A stretch of 64,000 bases of DNA, taken from assembly GCA_937895345.1 (NCBI GenBank), contig CALAWP010000075.1, positions 51,426 through 115,425 of the forward strand. Reading direction: 5' to 3'. Below are positions 52,247 through 59,577 of this stretch, piece after piece (the first letter of the stretch is position 1; the number at the start of each line of letters is the position of its first letter). This DNA is from an uncultured Paenibacillus sp. Its GTDB lineage: Bacteria; Bacillota; Bacilli; Paenibacillales; Paenibacillaceae. Below the pieces are notes generated by a model. The model was not told where the DNA came from, ran no database searches, and saw only the letters and a list, made by a program, of their open reading frames with translations. The translations under genes and the position numbers were made by a program.

Positions 52247-53029
52247 TTAGCTTTTGGTTTGAGTCAGCATATTGTCAACCGGTTTGCTCAACAGTTTAAC
52301 TATATATTGAGGCACAGCACGACTCATGAACTTCAGCAGACCGCTCGAGCCCGGCAGAATTTCAAACCGATCCTTTTCCAAGCTCTTGATTGTATACATG
52401 ACCAGGTCACCGGAATCCATTGGTTGTACTCCCTTGATCTCATAGCCATCAAGAGCACGAAGTAATGGGGTCTTAGTCGTTGGAGGCGCCAATTCAAATA
52501 CTTTAATATTCGTATTTTTCAGCTGGACTCGCAGCGATTGCGTAAAGGAATGAACACCGGCCTTCGTCGCACAATATACCGGCGCTACCGGATAAGGAAC
52601 AAATGCAAGCACGGATGAGACATTCATAATCGCAGCGGACTTCTTCGTCTTTAAATGCGATAAAAATTGATTCACCATGCGGATCGAACCGCTGAGGTTA
52701 ATGTCAATCTCGCTTGTGATATCCTCCAAATCAACCTCTCTGTCATGAAGATTCAATGTGCGCATAACCCCCGCGTTATTAACGAGAAAATTCAGTTCCG
52801 GAAATTGACCGGTTACTTTTTCATAAAGGTCAGAAATTGCCTTTGGATCGCTTACATCACACTGAAAGGTGTGAACGTTCGGCAGTTTCTTTTGGGCCAA
52901 GTCCAGTTTGGACTGATCCCGCCCGGTAATGATTACGGTGTTCCCAAGCTGAAGGAGCTGAGCTGCTAGATCAAATCCAATCCCGGAAGTTCCTCCCGTT
53001 ATGAGAATCGTGTTAGAATACATTTCCAT
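52247..53029 (-). CDS. SDR family NAD(P)-dependent oxidoreductase (DltE-like)
   Basis: A 260-residue classical short-chain dehydrogenase. Cofactor motif TGGTSGIG (11-18), NNAG (84-87), catalytic S139, Y152 and K156 (VYCATKAGVHSF). The overall pattern resembles Bacillus DltE/YhdF-type proteins. The substrate is unknown. A MarR regulator lies upstream in the same direction, and an operator-like palindrome sits between them, so the SDR is probably its target. Confidence 0.93.
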   Translation of the reverse strand: MEMYSNTILITGGTSGIGFDLAAQLLQLGNTVIITGRDQSKLDLAQKKLPNVHTFQCDVSDPKAISDLYEKVTGQFPELNFLVNNAGVMRTLNLHDREVDLEDITSEIDINLSGSIRMVNQFLSHLKTKKSAAIMNVSSVLAFVPYPVAPVYCATKAGVHSFTQSLRVQLKNTNIKVFELAPPTTKTPLLRALDGYEIKGVQPMDSGDLVMYTIKSLEKDRFEILPGSSGLLKFMSRAVPQYIVKLLSKPVDNMLTQTKS

Positions 53030-53104
53030 AATTATCCACCATCCTCAAAATGATCGTTTCAGCCATCAACCATGAGAACGTGCTGATCGACTTCCACCCC
53101 AATT

Positions 53105-53120
53105 AAGTGCATATACACTT
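53105..53120. promoter_or_regulatory. Candidate MarR operator before the SDR gene
   Basis: AAGTGCATATACACTT is a near-perfect inverted repeat (GTGnATATnCAC core). A closely similar perfect site GTGTATACAC occurs at the MarR gene's own promoter (53609-53618). Confidence 0.55.
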
Positions 53121-53135
53121 TTTGACGAAAAAAAA

Positions 53136-53600
53136 TTATTGTTTCCTGTTCATCTTAACGATAGCCGACAATTGAACAAGCAACCCAATATAACGTTCAT
53201 CGCCCATATAGTCCCGAATGCGGATTTGCGCCTGTTCCCATAACGGCAGCGCACGCTCAAGAAGATTCCGTCCTTCATCAGTCAGAGCTATAAATCGTTT
53301 CCTGCGATCCTCCCCTTCCGTAATCGTTACCCAGCCTTCTCTTTCAAGCGGCTTGAGATCCCGCGGCAATGTGGTCCGATCCATCAGAAGCATTTCGGAG
53401 AGAGCGGTAATGGTGACAGATCCAGCTTGTTCAAGCGCCATCAGCAATGACAACTGTGTCGCGCGAAGGCCGACAGGTCTTAAATAATCATCATATAAGC
53501 TGGTAATGAACCGGGACGCCTTTCTTACATTCAAACAGGCACATTCTTTTGTAAAATCGGTCGTCTCTGTAAATTCCGCAGTTGAATGTTGTTCTCTCAT
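53136..53600 (-). CDS. MarR family regulator
   Basis: A 154-residue winged-helix regulator. The DNA-binding region (about 55-120) reads LRATQLSLLMALEQAGSVTITALSEMLLMDRTTLPRDLKPLEREGWVTITEGEDRRKRFIALTDEGR. I start at ATG 53600 because the frame beyond it runs into a terminator hairpin at 53673; the ribosome site is weak. The start codon lies inside a palindrome, suggesting autoregulation. Two Cys (ECACLNVRK, about 18-22) near the N-terminus could be a thiol redox sensor as in OhrR-like proteins; that is inference. Confidence 0.9.
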   Translation of the reverse strand: MREQHSTAEFTETTDFTKECACLNVRKASRFITSLYDDYLRPVGLRATQLSLLMALEQAGSVTITALSEMLLMDRTTLPRDLKPLEREGWVTITEGEDRRKRFIALTDEGRNLLERALPLWEQAQIRIRDYMGDERYIGLLVQLSAIVKMNRKQ

Positions 53601-53618
53601 AATTATGAGTGTATACAC
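53596..53618. promoter_or_regulatory. Double palindrome at the MarR start
   Basis: Perfect palindromes CTCATAATTATGAG (53596-53609, containing the start codon) and GTGTATACAC (53609-53618) abut each other. The second resembles the site before the SDR gene. Confidence 0.6.
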
Positions 53619-53672
53619 ACATTTTATTTCTGTTAAGTTGCGATTCTTCCCCATACCTGACCAACAATACAA

Positions 53673-53697
53673 AAACGCAGCCTTCTTCGGCTGCGTT
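53673..53697 (-). terminator. Intrinsic terminator after the SRPBCC gene
   Basis: Stem AACGCAGCC / GGCTGCGTT with a short loop; on the minus strand it is followed by TTTT. It separates the ArsR-SRPBCC operon from the MarR gene. Confidence 0.85.
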
Positions 53698-53716
53698 GAG
53701 TCCATGCAGGCAGTAT

Positions 53717-54202
53717 CTATTGTTCAGCCTCAACCAATAATTTTTTCAAGCCCATAAACATCAAATTCCAACCATGTTCCGAACCGCTATGATATTCGCC
53801 CAATGCTTTCTCCATATCGTCGGCAGTCCATTGCTCCTCATGAGGAACAACAATATTTTGCGTAAAAGTCATCTCACAGCCGTCTTTTATTGGTCTCAGT
53901 TCAACGGTAATCGTATCCTCGGTATCGCTGAATTGCGGCATTCGAAACGTGAACACGAGCTTATTCGGAGGATCCAGCTCCAAATATTCGCCGATTGCCC
54001 TATAATCGACTCCGCCACGATGGTCTATAATTTCCCACGCGCCGCCAACTTTCGGTTTATTGCGAGTCACCTTATTCGTGCCCTCTTGTGTGAACAGCCA
54101 CTTTCTCATCATCTCAGGATTCAACCAAGCGTCGAACACCCTCTCCGGATGAAGCGGAAACGTACGAATCATCGTTAAGGTTGTAATGGAATAATTTTTC
54201 AT
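53717..54202 (-). CDS. SRPBCC (AHSA1-like) domain protein
   Basis: A 161-residue START-like ligand-binding protein. The AHSA1 pattern is visible: FPLHPERVFDAWLNPEMMRKWLFT near the N-terminus, GGVDYRAIGEYLELDPPNKLVFTF in the middle and a final helix GWNLMFMGLKKLL. Such proteins bind small hydrophobic molecules in a cavity. It overlaps the ArsR gene by 4 bp, the classic ArsR-AHSA1 pair of Bacillota, in which the regulator probably controls the SRPBCC protein. Confidence 0.92.
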   Translation of the reverse strand: MKNYSITTLTMIRTFPLHPERVFDAWLNPEMMRKWLFTQEGTNKVTRNKPKVGGAWEIIDHRGGVDYRAIGEYLELDPPNKLVFTFRMPQFSDTEDTITVELRPIKDGCEMTFTQNIVVPHEEQWTADDMEKALGEYHSGSEHGWNLMFMGLKKLLVEAEQ

Positions 54203-54567
54203 CGACGATCTCTCCTATGCAGCGATTCCCTGCTCTTCTCCTCTTTCACCAGTTCGCGTTCCAGAAGGTCAAACCTTTGAGTCCAGTATCTCTCATACAC
54301 GCGCAGCCATTCCGACGCTTTTGCCAGCATATCGCCATTTAAGCTGCAAGTATGCGTTCGCCCATTTACGCTCCTGTGGACGACTTTCGCCCGTTCCAAC
54401 ACCTTCACATGTTTGGAAACGGCTGCCAACGACATCTCGAACGGTGCCGCCAATTCCGTGATCGTCCGTTCTTTTTCCACCATCATTCGGATCATTTCTC
54501 GTCTAGTCGAATCTGATAAAGCATGGAAGATTTCGTCTAACGCTTCTTCCTGACGATATGCCATCAC
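54199..54567 (-). CDS. ArsR/SmtB family winged-helix regulator
   Basis: A 122-residue repressor: LDEIFHALSDSTRREMIRMMVEKERTITELAAPFEMSLAAVSKHVKVLERAKVVHRSVNGRTHTCSLN (about 8-76). The metal-binding Cys motif of true metal sensors (ELCVCDL) is absent, so it is of the SdpR/autorepressor type. The ATG overlaps no gene; the SRPBCC gene downstream overlaps it by 4 bp. It is the second gene after the HEAT-like protein. A symmetric operator lies at 55342-55371, ahead of the operon. Confidence 0.93.
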   Translation of the reverse strand: MMAYRQEEALDEIFHALSDSTRREMIRMMVEKERTITELAAPFEMSLAAVSKHVKVLERAKVVHRSVNGRTHTCSLNGDMLAKASEWLRVYERYWTQRFDLLERELVKEEKSRESLHRRDRR

Positions 54568-54573
54568 GGTTGA

Positions 54574-55119
54574 TCACTTCCAGAGCGCCGCATATTTTTT
54601 GCGATACTTGATGTCATCCTCAGCTTCAATCAGCTCCAACGACTTTGCTTTTATCTCTTCGTCATTCGTCTTATCGTACAATCGCTTCAGTCCTTGTAAA
54701 ATATCAAAACGAATCATGCTGCTGTTCTTTTCCTTCACGCAGCTTGCATATCGACCATAGAGCGCATCAAGTACAAGCTTCTTCGCATCTTCGCCGGCCA
54801 AGCCAATCTTCCATATCGACTGCAAGGAATGTCTGGCCGTAACAAACATCGGATCCTTCGTCACTTCCCACACGAAAGCAAAATCATTTAAAATTTTTCG
54901 TTCAGGGTCGCTTTTGGCTAAGCCGGATAAAAACTGTGCCGCTCTCGATCTTCGATGGTTGTCCGAATGGGTTAAGTCCTCCCGCAACTCGTCCCACACT
55001 TCATAGGCCCAGTCCACTGGTTCATCCAAGGTTTCCATAATCCGCACATAGGCCTCATATTGTGCATTTTTGTCTTCGGAGGTAAGATTGTTAAAGTAGT
55101 TTCGGGTGACCTTATCCAT
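54574..55119 (-). CDS. HEAT-repeat-like helical protein
   Basis: A 181-residue, all-helical soluble protein with HEAT-like helix pairs: VRIMETLDEPVDWAYEVWDELREDLTHSDNHRRSRAAQFLSGLAKSDPERKILNDF and ARHSLQSIWKIGLAGEDAKKLVLDALYGRYA. I do not know a defined function. It lies 6 bp upstream of the ArsR gene and probably begins the three-gene operon. Proteins of this kind are commonly found beside ArsR-AHSA1 pairs. Confidence 0.8.
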   Translation of the reverse strand: MDKVTRNYFNNLTSEDKNAQYEAYVRIMETLDEPVDWAYEVWDELREDLTHSDNHRRSRAAQFLSGLAKSDPERKILNDFAFVWEVTKDPMFVTARHSLQSIWKIGLAGEDAKKLVLDALYGRYASCVKEKNSSMIRFDILQGLKRLYDKTNDEEIKAKSLELIEAEDDIKYRKKYAALWK

Positions 55120-55220
55120 TATTTCACTCCTTCGTCATCCGTGCAAAGCTATAAAAATTGAACTAATTATTATCACTACTTATGCCAAGCTGCATGAGGA
55201 ATCGACTTCCGATCGCTCTC

Positions 55221-55272
55221 GCAGAGGGATGCTTGGATTTCCTAGAACCCGTAACGGTTACCATCCCTCTGC
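55221..55272. repeat. Inverted repeat next to dispersed repeat copy B
   Basis: Perfect 11-bp arms GCAGAGGGATG (55221-55231) and CATCCCTCTGC (55262-55272) enclose a 30-base loop that itself holds GTAACGGTTAC. The right arm overlaps the dispersed repeat. The structure lies in the 5' leader of the HEAT-ArsR-SRPBCC operon. Confidence 0.7.
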
Positions 55273-55318
55273 AAAGGCGAACACTACCGTTTCTCCAGTT
55301 CGATTTCCTCATTCCGCT
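55264..55318. repeat. Dispersed intergenic repeat, copy B
   Basis: About 55 bp nearly identical to copy A at 40901-40955 (see there). It lies between the operator/promoter at 55342-55392 and the first gene, so it would be part of the transcript. The rest of the 55120-55517 interval holds no gene. Confidence 0.75.
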
Positions 55319-55341
55319 GGTCCATCGGCGGATAATGCGAT

Positions 55342-55371
55342 CTTATATTTAACCACATAGTTAAATATAAG
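55342..55371. promoter_or_regulatory. Candidate ArsR operator
   Basis: Perfect 12-bp arms CTTATATTTAAC and GTTAAATATAAG separated by 6 bp. The site overlaps the -10 element of the minus-strand promoter of the HEAT-ArsR-SRPBCC operon. Confidence 0.75.
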
Positions 55372-55392
55372 ACATCTCCATTCATTAGTCAA
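55364..55392 (-). promoter_or_regulatory. Sigma-A promoter of the HEAT-ArsR-SRPBCC operon
   Basis: -35 TTGACT (55387-55392), 17-bp spacer and -10 TATATT (55364-55369) on the minus strand. The first gene begins about 240 bases downstream, giving an unusually long leader. Confidence 0.6.
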
Positions 55393-55517
55393 CCGATTGG
55401 TTTAATAATTCTCGCTTGCGGCAGCATAAACGGCGGATCCAAGTGACTGCAAGCCATCGTTGCGAGCAGTTGTCACTCTCTCCGCCGTTGTCGGTTACAA
55501 CGCCATTAGACTCAGCG

Positions 55518-56288
55518 TTAAACCGCTTTGCGTTTAAAAGCCCTCATGGCAAATCCATAGGCGACGATCATGATCCCTAAGCACCAAGCGAGCGCAACCC
55601 AAATCTCATGGCCGACCGGCTGTTCGGCGAGCAATGCACGGATGGCTTCCACGATCGAGGTTACCGGCTGGTGTTCGGCAAAGACGCGTACAACCTTCGG
55701 CATCGAATCGGTCGGCACAAACGCCGAGCTGATAAACGGCAGGAAGATGAGCGGGTAGGAAAACGCGCTTGCCCCTTCTACCGATTTGGCGGACAGTCCG
55801 GCAATCGCCGCGATCCAAGTCAAAGCCAGCGTAAACAGTGCGAGTATTCCGGCTACGGCAAGCCAAGAAAGTAACCCCGCCGACGAGCGAAAGCCCATTA
55901 TGAGCGCTGCGAGTATGATGACGACGATAGAAATGGCGTTGGATACGACCGAGGTCAGCACATGCCCCCACAGCACGGCGGATCGTGCAATCGGCATCGT
56001 GTGGAACCGCTCGATAATGCCGCGCTGCTTATCCAGGAACAGGCGGTAAGCTGTGTACGAAATGCCGCTAGCAATCGCAATGAGCAGAATACCGGGCAGC
56101 AGGTAGTTCACATAGTTGTCCGTACCGGTTTGGATGGCGCCGCCGAACACATAAACGAACAGCAGCATCATCGCAATCGGTGTGATACAAACCGTAATAA
56201 TGGTGTCCATACTGCGGAACACATGTCGCATGGAACGACCAAGCATAACGCCCATATCGCTGAAAAAGTAGTTTTTGGTGCTCTCCAT
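55518..56288 (-). CDS. ABC-2 type transporter permease (DrrB-like)
   Basis: A 256-residue permease of six segments: TICITPIAMMLLFVYVFGG, YLLPGILLIAIASGISYTA, VLTSVVSNAISIVVIILAALIMGF, WLAVAGILALFTLALTWIAAIAGL, FSYPLIFLPFISSAFVPTDSMP and EIWVALAWCLGIMIVAYGFAMRAF. The ABC-2 signature near the C-terminus (LSAKSVEGASAFSYPLIFLPFISSAFVP) matches daunorubicin exporter DrrB. Its start is one base after the ATPase stop, so the two are coupled. It probably exports a hydrophobic drug. Confidence 0.93.
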   Translation of the reverse strand: MESTKNYFFSDMGVMLGRSMRHVFRSMDTIITVCITPIAMMLLFVYVFGGAIQTGTDNYVNYLLPGILLIAIASGISYTAYRLFLDKQRGIIERFHTMPIARSAVLWGHVLTSVVSNAISIVVIILAALIMGFRSSAGLLSWLAVAGILALFTLALTWIAAIAGLSAKSVEGASAFSYPLIFLPFISSAFVPTDSMPKVVRVFAEHQPVTSIVEAIRALLAEQPVGHEIWVALAWCLGIMIVAYGFAMRAFKRKAV

Positions 56289-57047
56289 TTAGTTCTCCCC
56301 CTTTTTGCCGACGATGGCGAGGAATATCTCCTCCAATGTCGGCTGTTTTTCCACATACTCCGTCTTTGCGGGCGGGAACAGCTTCTTCAGCTCCCCCAGC
56401 GTTCCGCCGGCTATGATTTTCCCCTTATGCAAAATGGCAATATGATCGGCAAGCTGCTCGGCTTCTTCCAAATACTGCGTGGTCAGCAATACCGTCGTGC
56501 CATGATCGGCAAGCTCTTTGACCGTCTTCCAAACCTCGATGCGCGCCTCGGGATCAAGCCCGGTCGTCGGCTCGTCGAGGAAAATAATCGGCGGATTTCC
56601 GACCAGGCTCAAGGCAATGTCGAGTCTGCGGCGCATACCGCCCGAATACGCAGACGGCTTGCGGTCGGCGGCGTCTGTCAGGCCGAACCGTTCAAGCATG
56701 CTGTCCGCCGCCTGACGCGGGTTATGGAGGTGCCGCAGCTTCGCAATCATGATGAGATTTTCCCGCCCGGTCAACACCTCATCCACGGCGGCAAACTGCC
56801 CGGTCAGGCTGATCGACTGCCGTACATGGCCGGGCTTGGCTGCGACGTCAAATCCGTTGACGACGGCGGTGCCTCCATCCTGTTTAAGCAGCGTGGTGAG
56901 AATTTTTACAATCGTCGTCTTGCCCGCGCCGTTGGAGCCGAGCAGGGCGAATATCTCGCCCCGCTTCACTTCAAAATCGACGCCCTTCAGAACATCGTTG
57001 TCCTTGAACGACTTCCGCAGACCCTTTACTTCAATCGCTTTTTGCAT
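56289..57047 (-). CDS. ABC transporter ATP-binding protein (DrrA-like)
   Basis: A 252-residue ATPase. Walker A GSNGAGKTT (about 38-46), signature YSGGMRRRLDIALSL (about 140-154), Walker B PPIIFLDEPTTGLDPEAR. The start KAIEVKGLRKSFKDNDVLKGVDFEVKRGEIFALLG is typical of DrrA/daunorubicin-type exporters. It lies 15 bp after the second DUF1048 gene and drives the adjacent ABC-2 permease. Transcription is probably under the PadR repressor at the operon head. Confidence 0.95.
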   Translation of the reverse strand: MQKAIEVKGLRKSFKDNDVLKGVDFEVKRGEIFALLGSNGAGKTTIVKILTTLLKQDGGTAVVNGFDVAAKPGHVRQSISLTGQFAAVDEVLTGRENLIMIAKLRHLHNPRQAADSMLERFGLTDAADRKPSAYSGGMRRRLDIALSLVGNPPIIFLDEPTTGLDPEARIEVWKTVKELADHGTTVLLTTQYLEEAEQLADHIAILHKGKIIAGGTLGELKKLFPPAKTEYVEKQPTLEEIFLAIVGKKGEN

Positions 57048-57062
57048 CCCGATTCCCCCCTC

Positions 57063-57413
57063 TTACTTTGTTTTATTTTTCACCTTATTCATCGCTTTGT
57101 TCACTTCGCGGTCTACAGATTCTTGATAAAGGTCAGCGTAAGTTGTGGAATCTTTGATTAAGTCGTCGCAGAAAGCCGCCACGTCTCTGCCCGTTACCTC
57201 GAGCACGCCTTTCCCCGAGGCCGCGCCTTCTTCAAACAGATCGACAATGCCCGAGAGCAGCCCCGTCCCTTCGGCTAACTCGACAGGGCCGACCTTAAAG
57301 AGATATTTTTGAATCTCCTTATAAACGATCCGGTAATCTTCCGGGAGCGCTTTGACACGCGCCACGTGCGCGCGCCACTCTTTTTTGCCTTTGATGATAT
57401 CTTGTATGCTCAT
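57063..57413 (-). CDS. DUF1048 domain protein, second copy
   Basis: A 116-residue helical protein of DUF1048 (DNA-binding ferritin-like in shape): KKEWRAHVARVKALPEDYRIVYKEIQKYLFKVG, then VDLFEEGAASGKGVLEVTGRDVAAFCDDLIKD. DUF1048 genes sit next to PadR repressors and ABC exporters in Bacillota; the biochemical role is not known. It is paralogous to the neighbour at 57427 (shared VLGLLEE/VDLFEEGAA...DVAAFCD...). 13 bases separate the two genes. Confidence 0.9.
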   Translation of the reverse strand: MSIQDIIKGKKEWRAHVARVKALPEDYRIVYKEIQKYLFKVGPVELAEGTGLLSGIVDLFEEGAASGKGVLEVTGRDVAAFCDDLIKDSTTYADLYQESVDREVNKAMNKVKNKTK

Positions 57414-57426
57414 TGTATGATCCTCC

Positions 57427-57774
57427 TTATTTACCTAATTTTTTTGCGATATTATGGTTGAGTTGCTCGCGCCATTTGTCGCGGTAGGACTTTGCTCCTT
57501 CTTCGCCGGCCAGCGCCGAACAGAAGGCTTTAATATCGTCGCCCAGAACCTCTTGGACCGGTTGACCGTCCGCCGCCGTTTCTTCGAGCAAGCCGAGCAC
57601 GCCGTCAAGAATGGGCATGAGATTGCGGCCGGTAAAATCGGAGTGCGGCCACAGATGGGCATTAATTTGTTCCCATGCCGCTTGATAGTCGGCCGGCAGC
57701 TTTTTGGCTCGCGTTTCAAAAGCTCTCATTTCTTTCGTCATGTCGCTTCCCGTAATTTTTTCCCAAAAGTTCAT
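57427..57774 (-). CDS. DUF1048 domain protein, first copy
   Basis: A 115-residue protein of the same family as the next gene: TKEMRAFETRAKKLPADYQAAWEQINAHLWPHSDFTGRNL, then LDGVLGLLEETAADGQPVQEVLGDDIKAFCSALAGE. It overlaps the PadR gene by 4 bp (stop 57771, start 57774), so translation is coupled. A product ratio tied to the repressor is plausible; some PadR-associated small proteins modulate the repressor, but this is inference. Confidence 0.9.
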   Translation of the reverse strand: MNFWEKITGSDMTKEMRAFETRAKKLPADYQAAWEQINAHLWPHSDFTGRNLMPILDGVLGLLEETAADGQPVQEVLGDDIKAFCSALAGEEGAKSYRDKWREQLNHNIAKKLGK

Positions 57775-58097
57775 TGTCCCTTCTCCTTCAACTCGTTAAT
57801 TTTTGAGGATACGAACTCCCACTTTTCCCAAAACTTCTGCAGTTCCTTGCGCCCCGCGTCGTTGAGCGTGAAGAACTTTCTCGGCGGCCCCATGTCGGAG
57901 GGCTTCTTGGTGATCTCGACCAGCTTGTTCTTTTCAAGACGGACCAGGATCGTGTACACCGTACCCTCTACAACATCTTGGAAACCGAGGGCGTTCAGCT
58001 GCCGCGTAATTTCGTAACCGTACGTTTCTTGGCGGCTAATAATTTCAAGGACGCAGCCCTCAAGCACGCCTTTCAGCATTTCCGTTAAGTTTTCCAT
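57771..58097 (-). CDS. PadR family transcriptional regulator
   Basis: A 108-residue winged-helix repressor: MLKGVLEGCVLEIISRQETYGYEITRQLNALGFQDVVEGTVYTILVRLEKNKLVEITKKPSDMGPPRKFFTLNDAGRKEL. It has the short PadR-s2 form. I start at ATG 58097 with AAAGG about 8 bases upstream; a longer frame to 58190 exists. It heads the operon padR-DUF1048-DUF1048-ATPase-permease. A TTGACA hexamer on the minus strand near 58185 marks the likely promoter. LmrR-like drug-sensing control of the exporter is probable. Confidence 0.94.
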   Translation of the reverse strand: MENLTEMLKGVLEGCVLEIISRQETYGYEITRQLNALGFQDVVEGTVYTILVRLEKNKLVEITKKPSDMGPPRKFFTLNDAGRKELQKFWEKWEFVSSKINELKEKGQ

Positions 58098-58282
58098 CAC
58101 CATCACCTTTGCTATTCTGTATGACAGATAATAAGTATTACTGACTACTGCTACATCGTAATACATAGTAGCTAGTCTTGTCAATAGCAATTGTTCTTAT
58201 TCACGGAACTTTGCGGGGGCGGGGCGGCTTTACCGCGTAATTTATTTGAATGCAGACGTTTTACTCCCTTGAAATTCAAAAA

Positions 58283-58324
58283 GGAACTGTCCCAAAGTAG
58301 TCTTCTACTTTGTGGGACAGCTCC
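58283..58324. terminator. Long hairpin, probable terminator of the broken uvrA-like gene
   Basis: Arms of 18-20 bases (GGAACTGTCCCAAAGTAG and its near-complement) with a 4-base loop. On the minus strand it follows the stop at 58333 and ends in TTTTTG, consistent with a former terminator. Confidence 0.65.
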
Positions 58325-58332
58325 TCTTTACG

Positions 58333-58690
58333 TTATAAGTAGGCCGTACGAAACCTTGACCTCATATCTTCGCCGGGTATAAACGGGAACTTCTCGTTCT
58401 TCGTCCCATAGAACAGCATCTGGTATACCGGCTTGGGCAGCTCCTTCAACGGCACGTCCAGGTCGAACCCGTAATGCTTCGCCATACTGTTCACAAGCGA
58501 CCTGATTCATCCGGCTTTTGGCGTAGGTGCTCATAGAATCGAGAAACCGACGCTGCCCTTCGCCATAGATCACATCGAATGCCAACGAAGATTTCCCTGA
58601 TCCGCTAACCCTTCGATATTTTGCAGGTTGTTCTGCCTCGCTCCGCGAACTTCAATAGATTGCTTTTGCTGGACGTACACATAAAAGGGC
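58333..58690 (-). pseudogene. UvrA-like (excinuclease ABC subunit A paralogue) remnant
   Basis: Minus-strand fragments match UvrA in order. QSIEVRGARQNNLQNIEG comes first. Then, in another frame, Walker A VSGSGKSSLAFDVIYGEG continues with QRRFLDSMSTYAKSR. Then, after a shift, AKHYGFDLDVPLKELPKPVY continues with QMLFYGTKNEKFPFIPGE and a stop. The stretch between the first two blocks has lost about 16 codons. The last block normally lies some 260 residues further on, so a large internal deletion has joined distant parts. UvrA2-type proteins give antibiotic or DNA-damage tolerance. This copy cannot work. Confidence 0.85.
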
Positions 58691-58802
58691 CGGCCTGAGG
58701 AACAACTCCATTACGTTATGCCGTTCAACTTTTCTTTTTTAATAATGTAGTGACCGCAAGTTCAAAATAAATGCAATGCATTATTACAAAGGCTGTGATA
58801 CG

Positions 58803-59465
58803 ATGATGGATACTTTTATTTACTTCTCCCTAGCCGGAGCTTACCTTGTGCTGTTTCTGATGGGGTGCCTGCTGGCTAATCGTTATGGGTGGATAAACGT
58901 TGAAAATGTTTTGCTGATTGTGATCGTGGCGTTATTTTATGACAATGGAATTCAAGCTTTGGGGAAATATGTGGGGGAAAGCATGCTTCTTCAATCTTTA
59001 AATCACGCCCGATATGGGTTACATGCTTTGTGCACGCCATTACTCATCTTGTTTGCCTGGCGCACATTAGTCAATGCCAATCTGGCATGGGCTAACAAAA
59101 ACATTGCTTTATGGCTAACCGTCATTGTCACGATAGGTTCCATTTTGATCGAATTCGCGACCGGCGTTTGGGGCATTTCATTAGCGCCCAACTGGGAGAA
59201 TGGTGTTTTAAGCTATGTTAAAACGGATCAAGCCGGCATTCCGTTGATGATCATCATTGTTATCACAGCCTTATTCATTACTTCGATCATCATTTGGTGG
59301 AAGCAACGATGGCCGGTCTATTTTTTGGGCGTTTTGTCTATCTGTGCCGCGCCTTTGATCCATATCCTCCTCCGAACGGGCGCCTCGCATAACATTGCAG
59401 AATTTTTGTTGATGACAGCGCTGCTCGCGACTGTATCCTTTCAACAAAAGAAACTTTTGTTGTAA
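58803..59465 (+). CDS. Seven-segment membrane protein of unknown family
   Basis: A 220-residue integral membrane protein with about seven hydrophobic segments (IYFSLAGAYLVLFLMGCLL; VLLIVIVALFY; GLHALCTPLLILFAW; NIALWLTVIVTIGSILIEF; PLMIIIVITALFITSIIIWW; WPVYFLGVLSICAAPLIHILL; AEFLLMTALLATVSF). Conserved-looking polar residues in the membrane include HARYGLHA and LIHILLRTGASHN. I do not recognise the family. Two adjacent ATG codons (58803, 58806) could start it, with AAGG upstream. It is followed by the YtrA-type ABC operon, 112 bp downstream, with its own promoter. Confidence 0.75.
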   Translation: MMDTFIYFSLAGAYLVLFLMGCLLANRYGWINVENVLLIVIVALFYDNGIQALGKYVGESMLLQSLNHARYGLHALCTPLLILFAWRTLVNANLAWANKNIALWLTVIVTIGSILIEFATGVWGISLAPNWENGVLSYVKTDQAGIPLMIIIVITALFITSIIIWWKQRWPVYFLGVLSICAAPLIHILLRTGASHNIAEFLLMTALLATVSFQQKKLLL

Positions 59466-59505
59466 CCGATAGCAGCGATGCGATGTCCCGCCTTGATCGG
59501 AGTTA

Positions 59506-59535
59506 TTGACATAAGGACCATACGGGTGATATATT
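59506..59535 (+). promoter_or_regulatory. Promoter of the ABC-GntR operon
   Basis: -35 TTGACA (59506-59511), 18-bp spacer, -10 TATATT (59530-59535). Confidence 0.65.
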
Positions 59536-59557
59536 GTGCATACACGAGATGCACAAT
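59533..59557. promoter_or_regulatory. Candidate YtrA/GntR operator
   Basis: Perfect 9-bp arms ATTGTGCAT and ATGCACAAT separated by 7 bp. It overlaps the -10 element and the transcription start, an ideal place for repression by the GntR-type protein at the end of this operon. Confidence 0.75.
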
Positions 59558-59577
59558 TTTGGGGTGGAGGGAACAGC

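Larger units (their letters stand above)
58191..58775. other. Intergenic region holding a hairpin and a uvrA-like remnant
   Basis: No intact gene. A hairpin (58283-58324) and a broken excinuclease-A-like gene (58333-58690) occupy most of it; both are listed separately. The final 85 bases are AT-rich and probably hold the promoter of the membrane protein gene at 58803. Confidence 0.5.
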
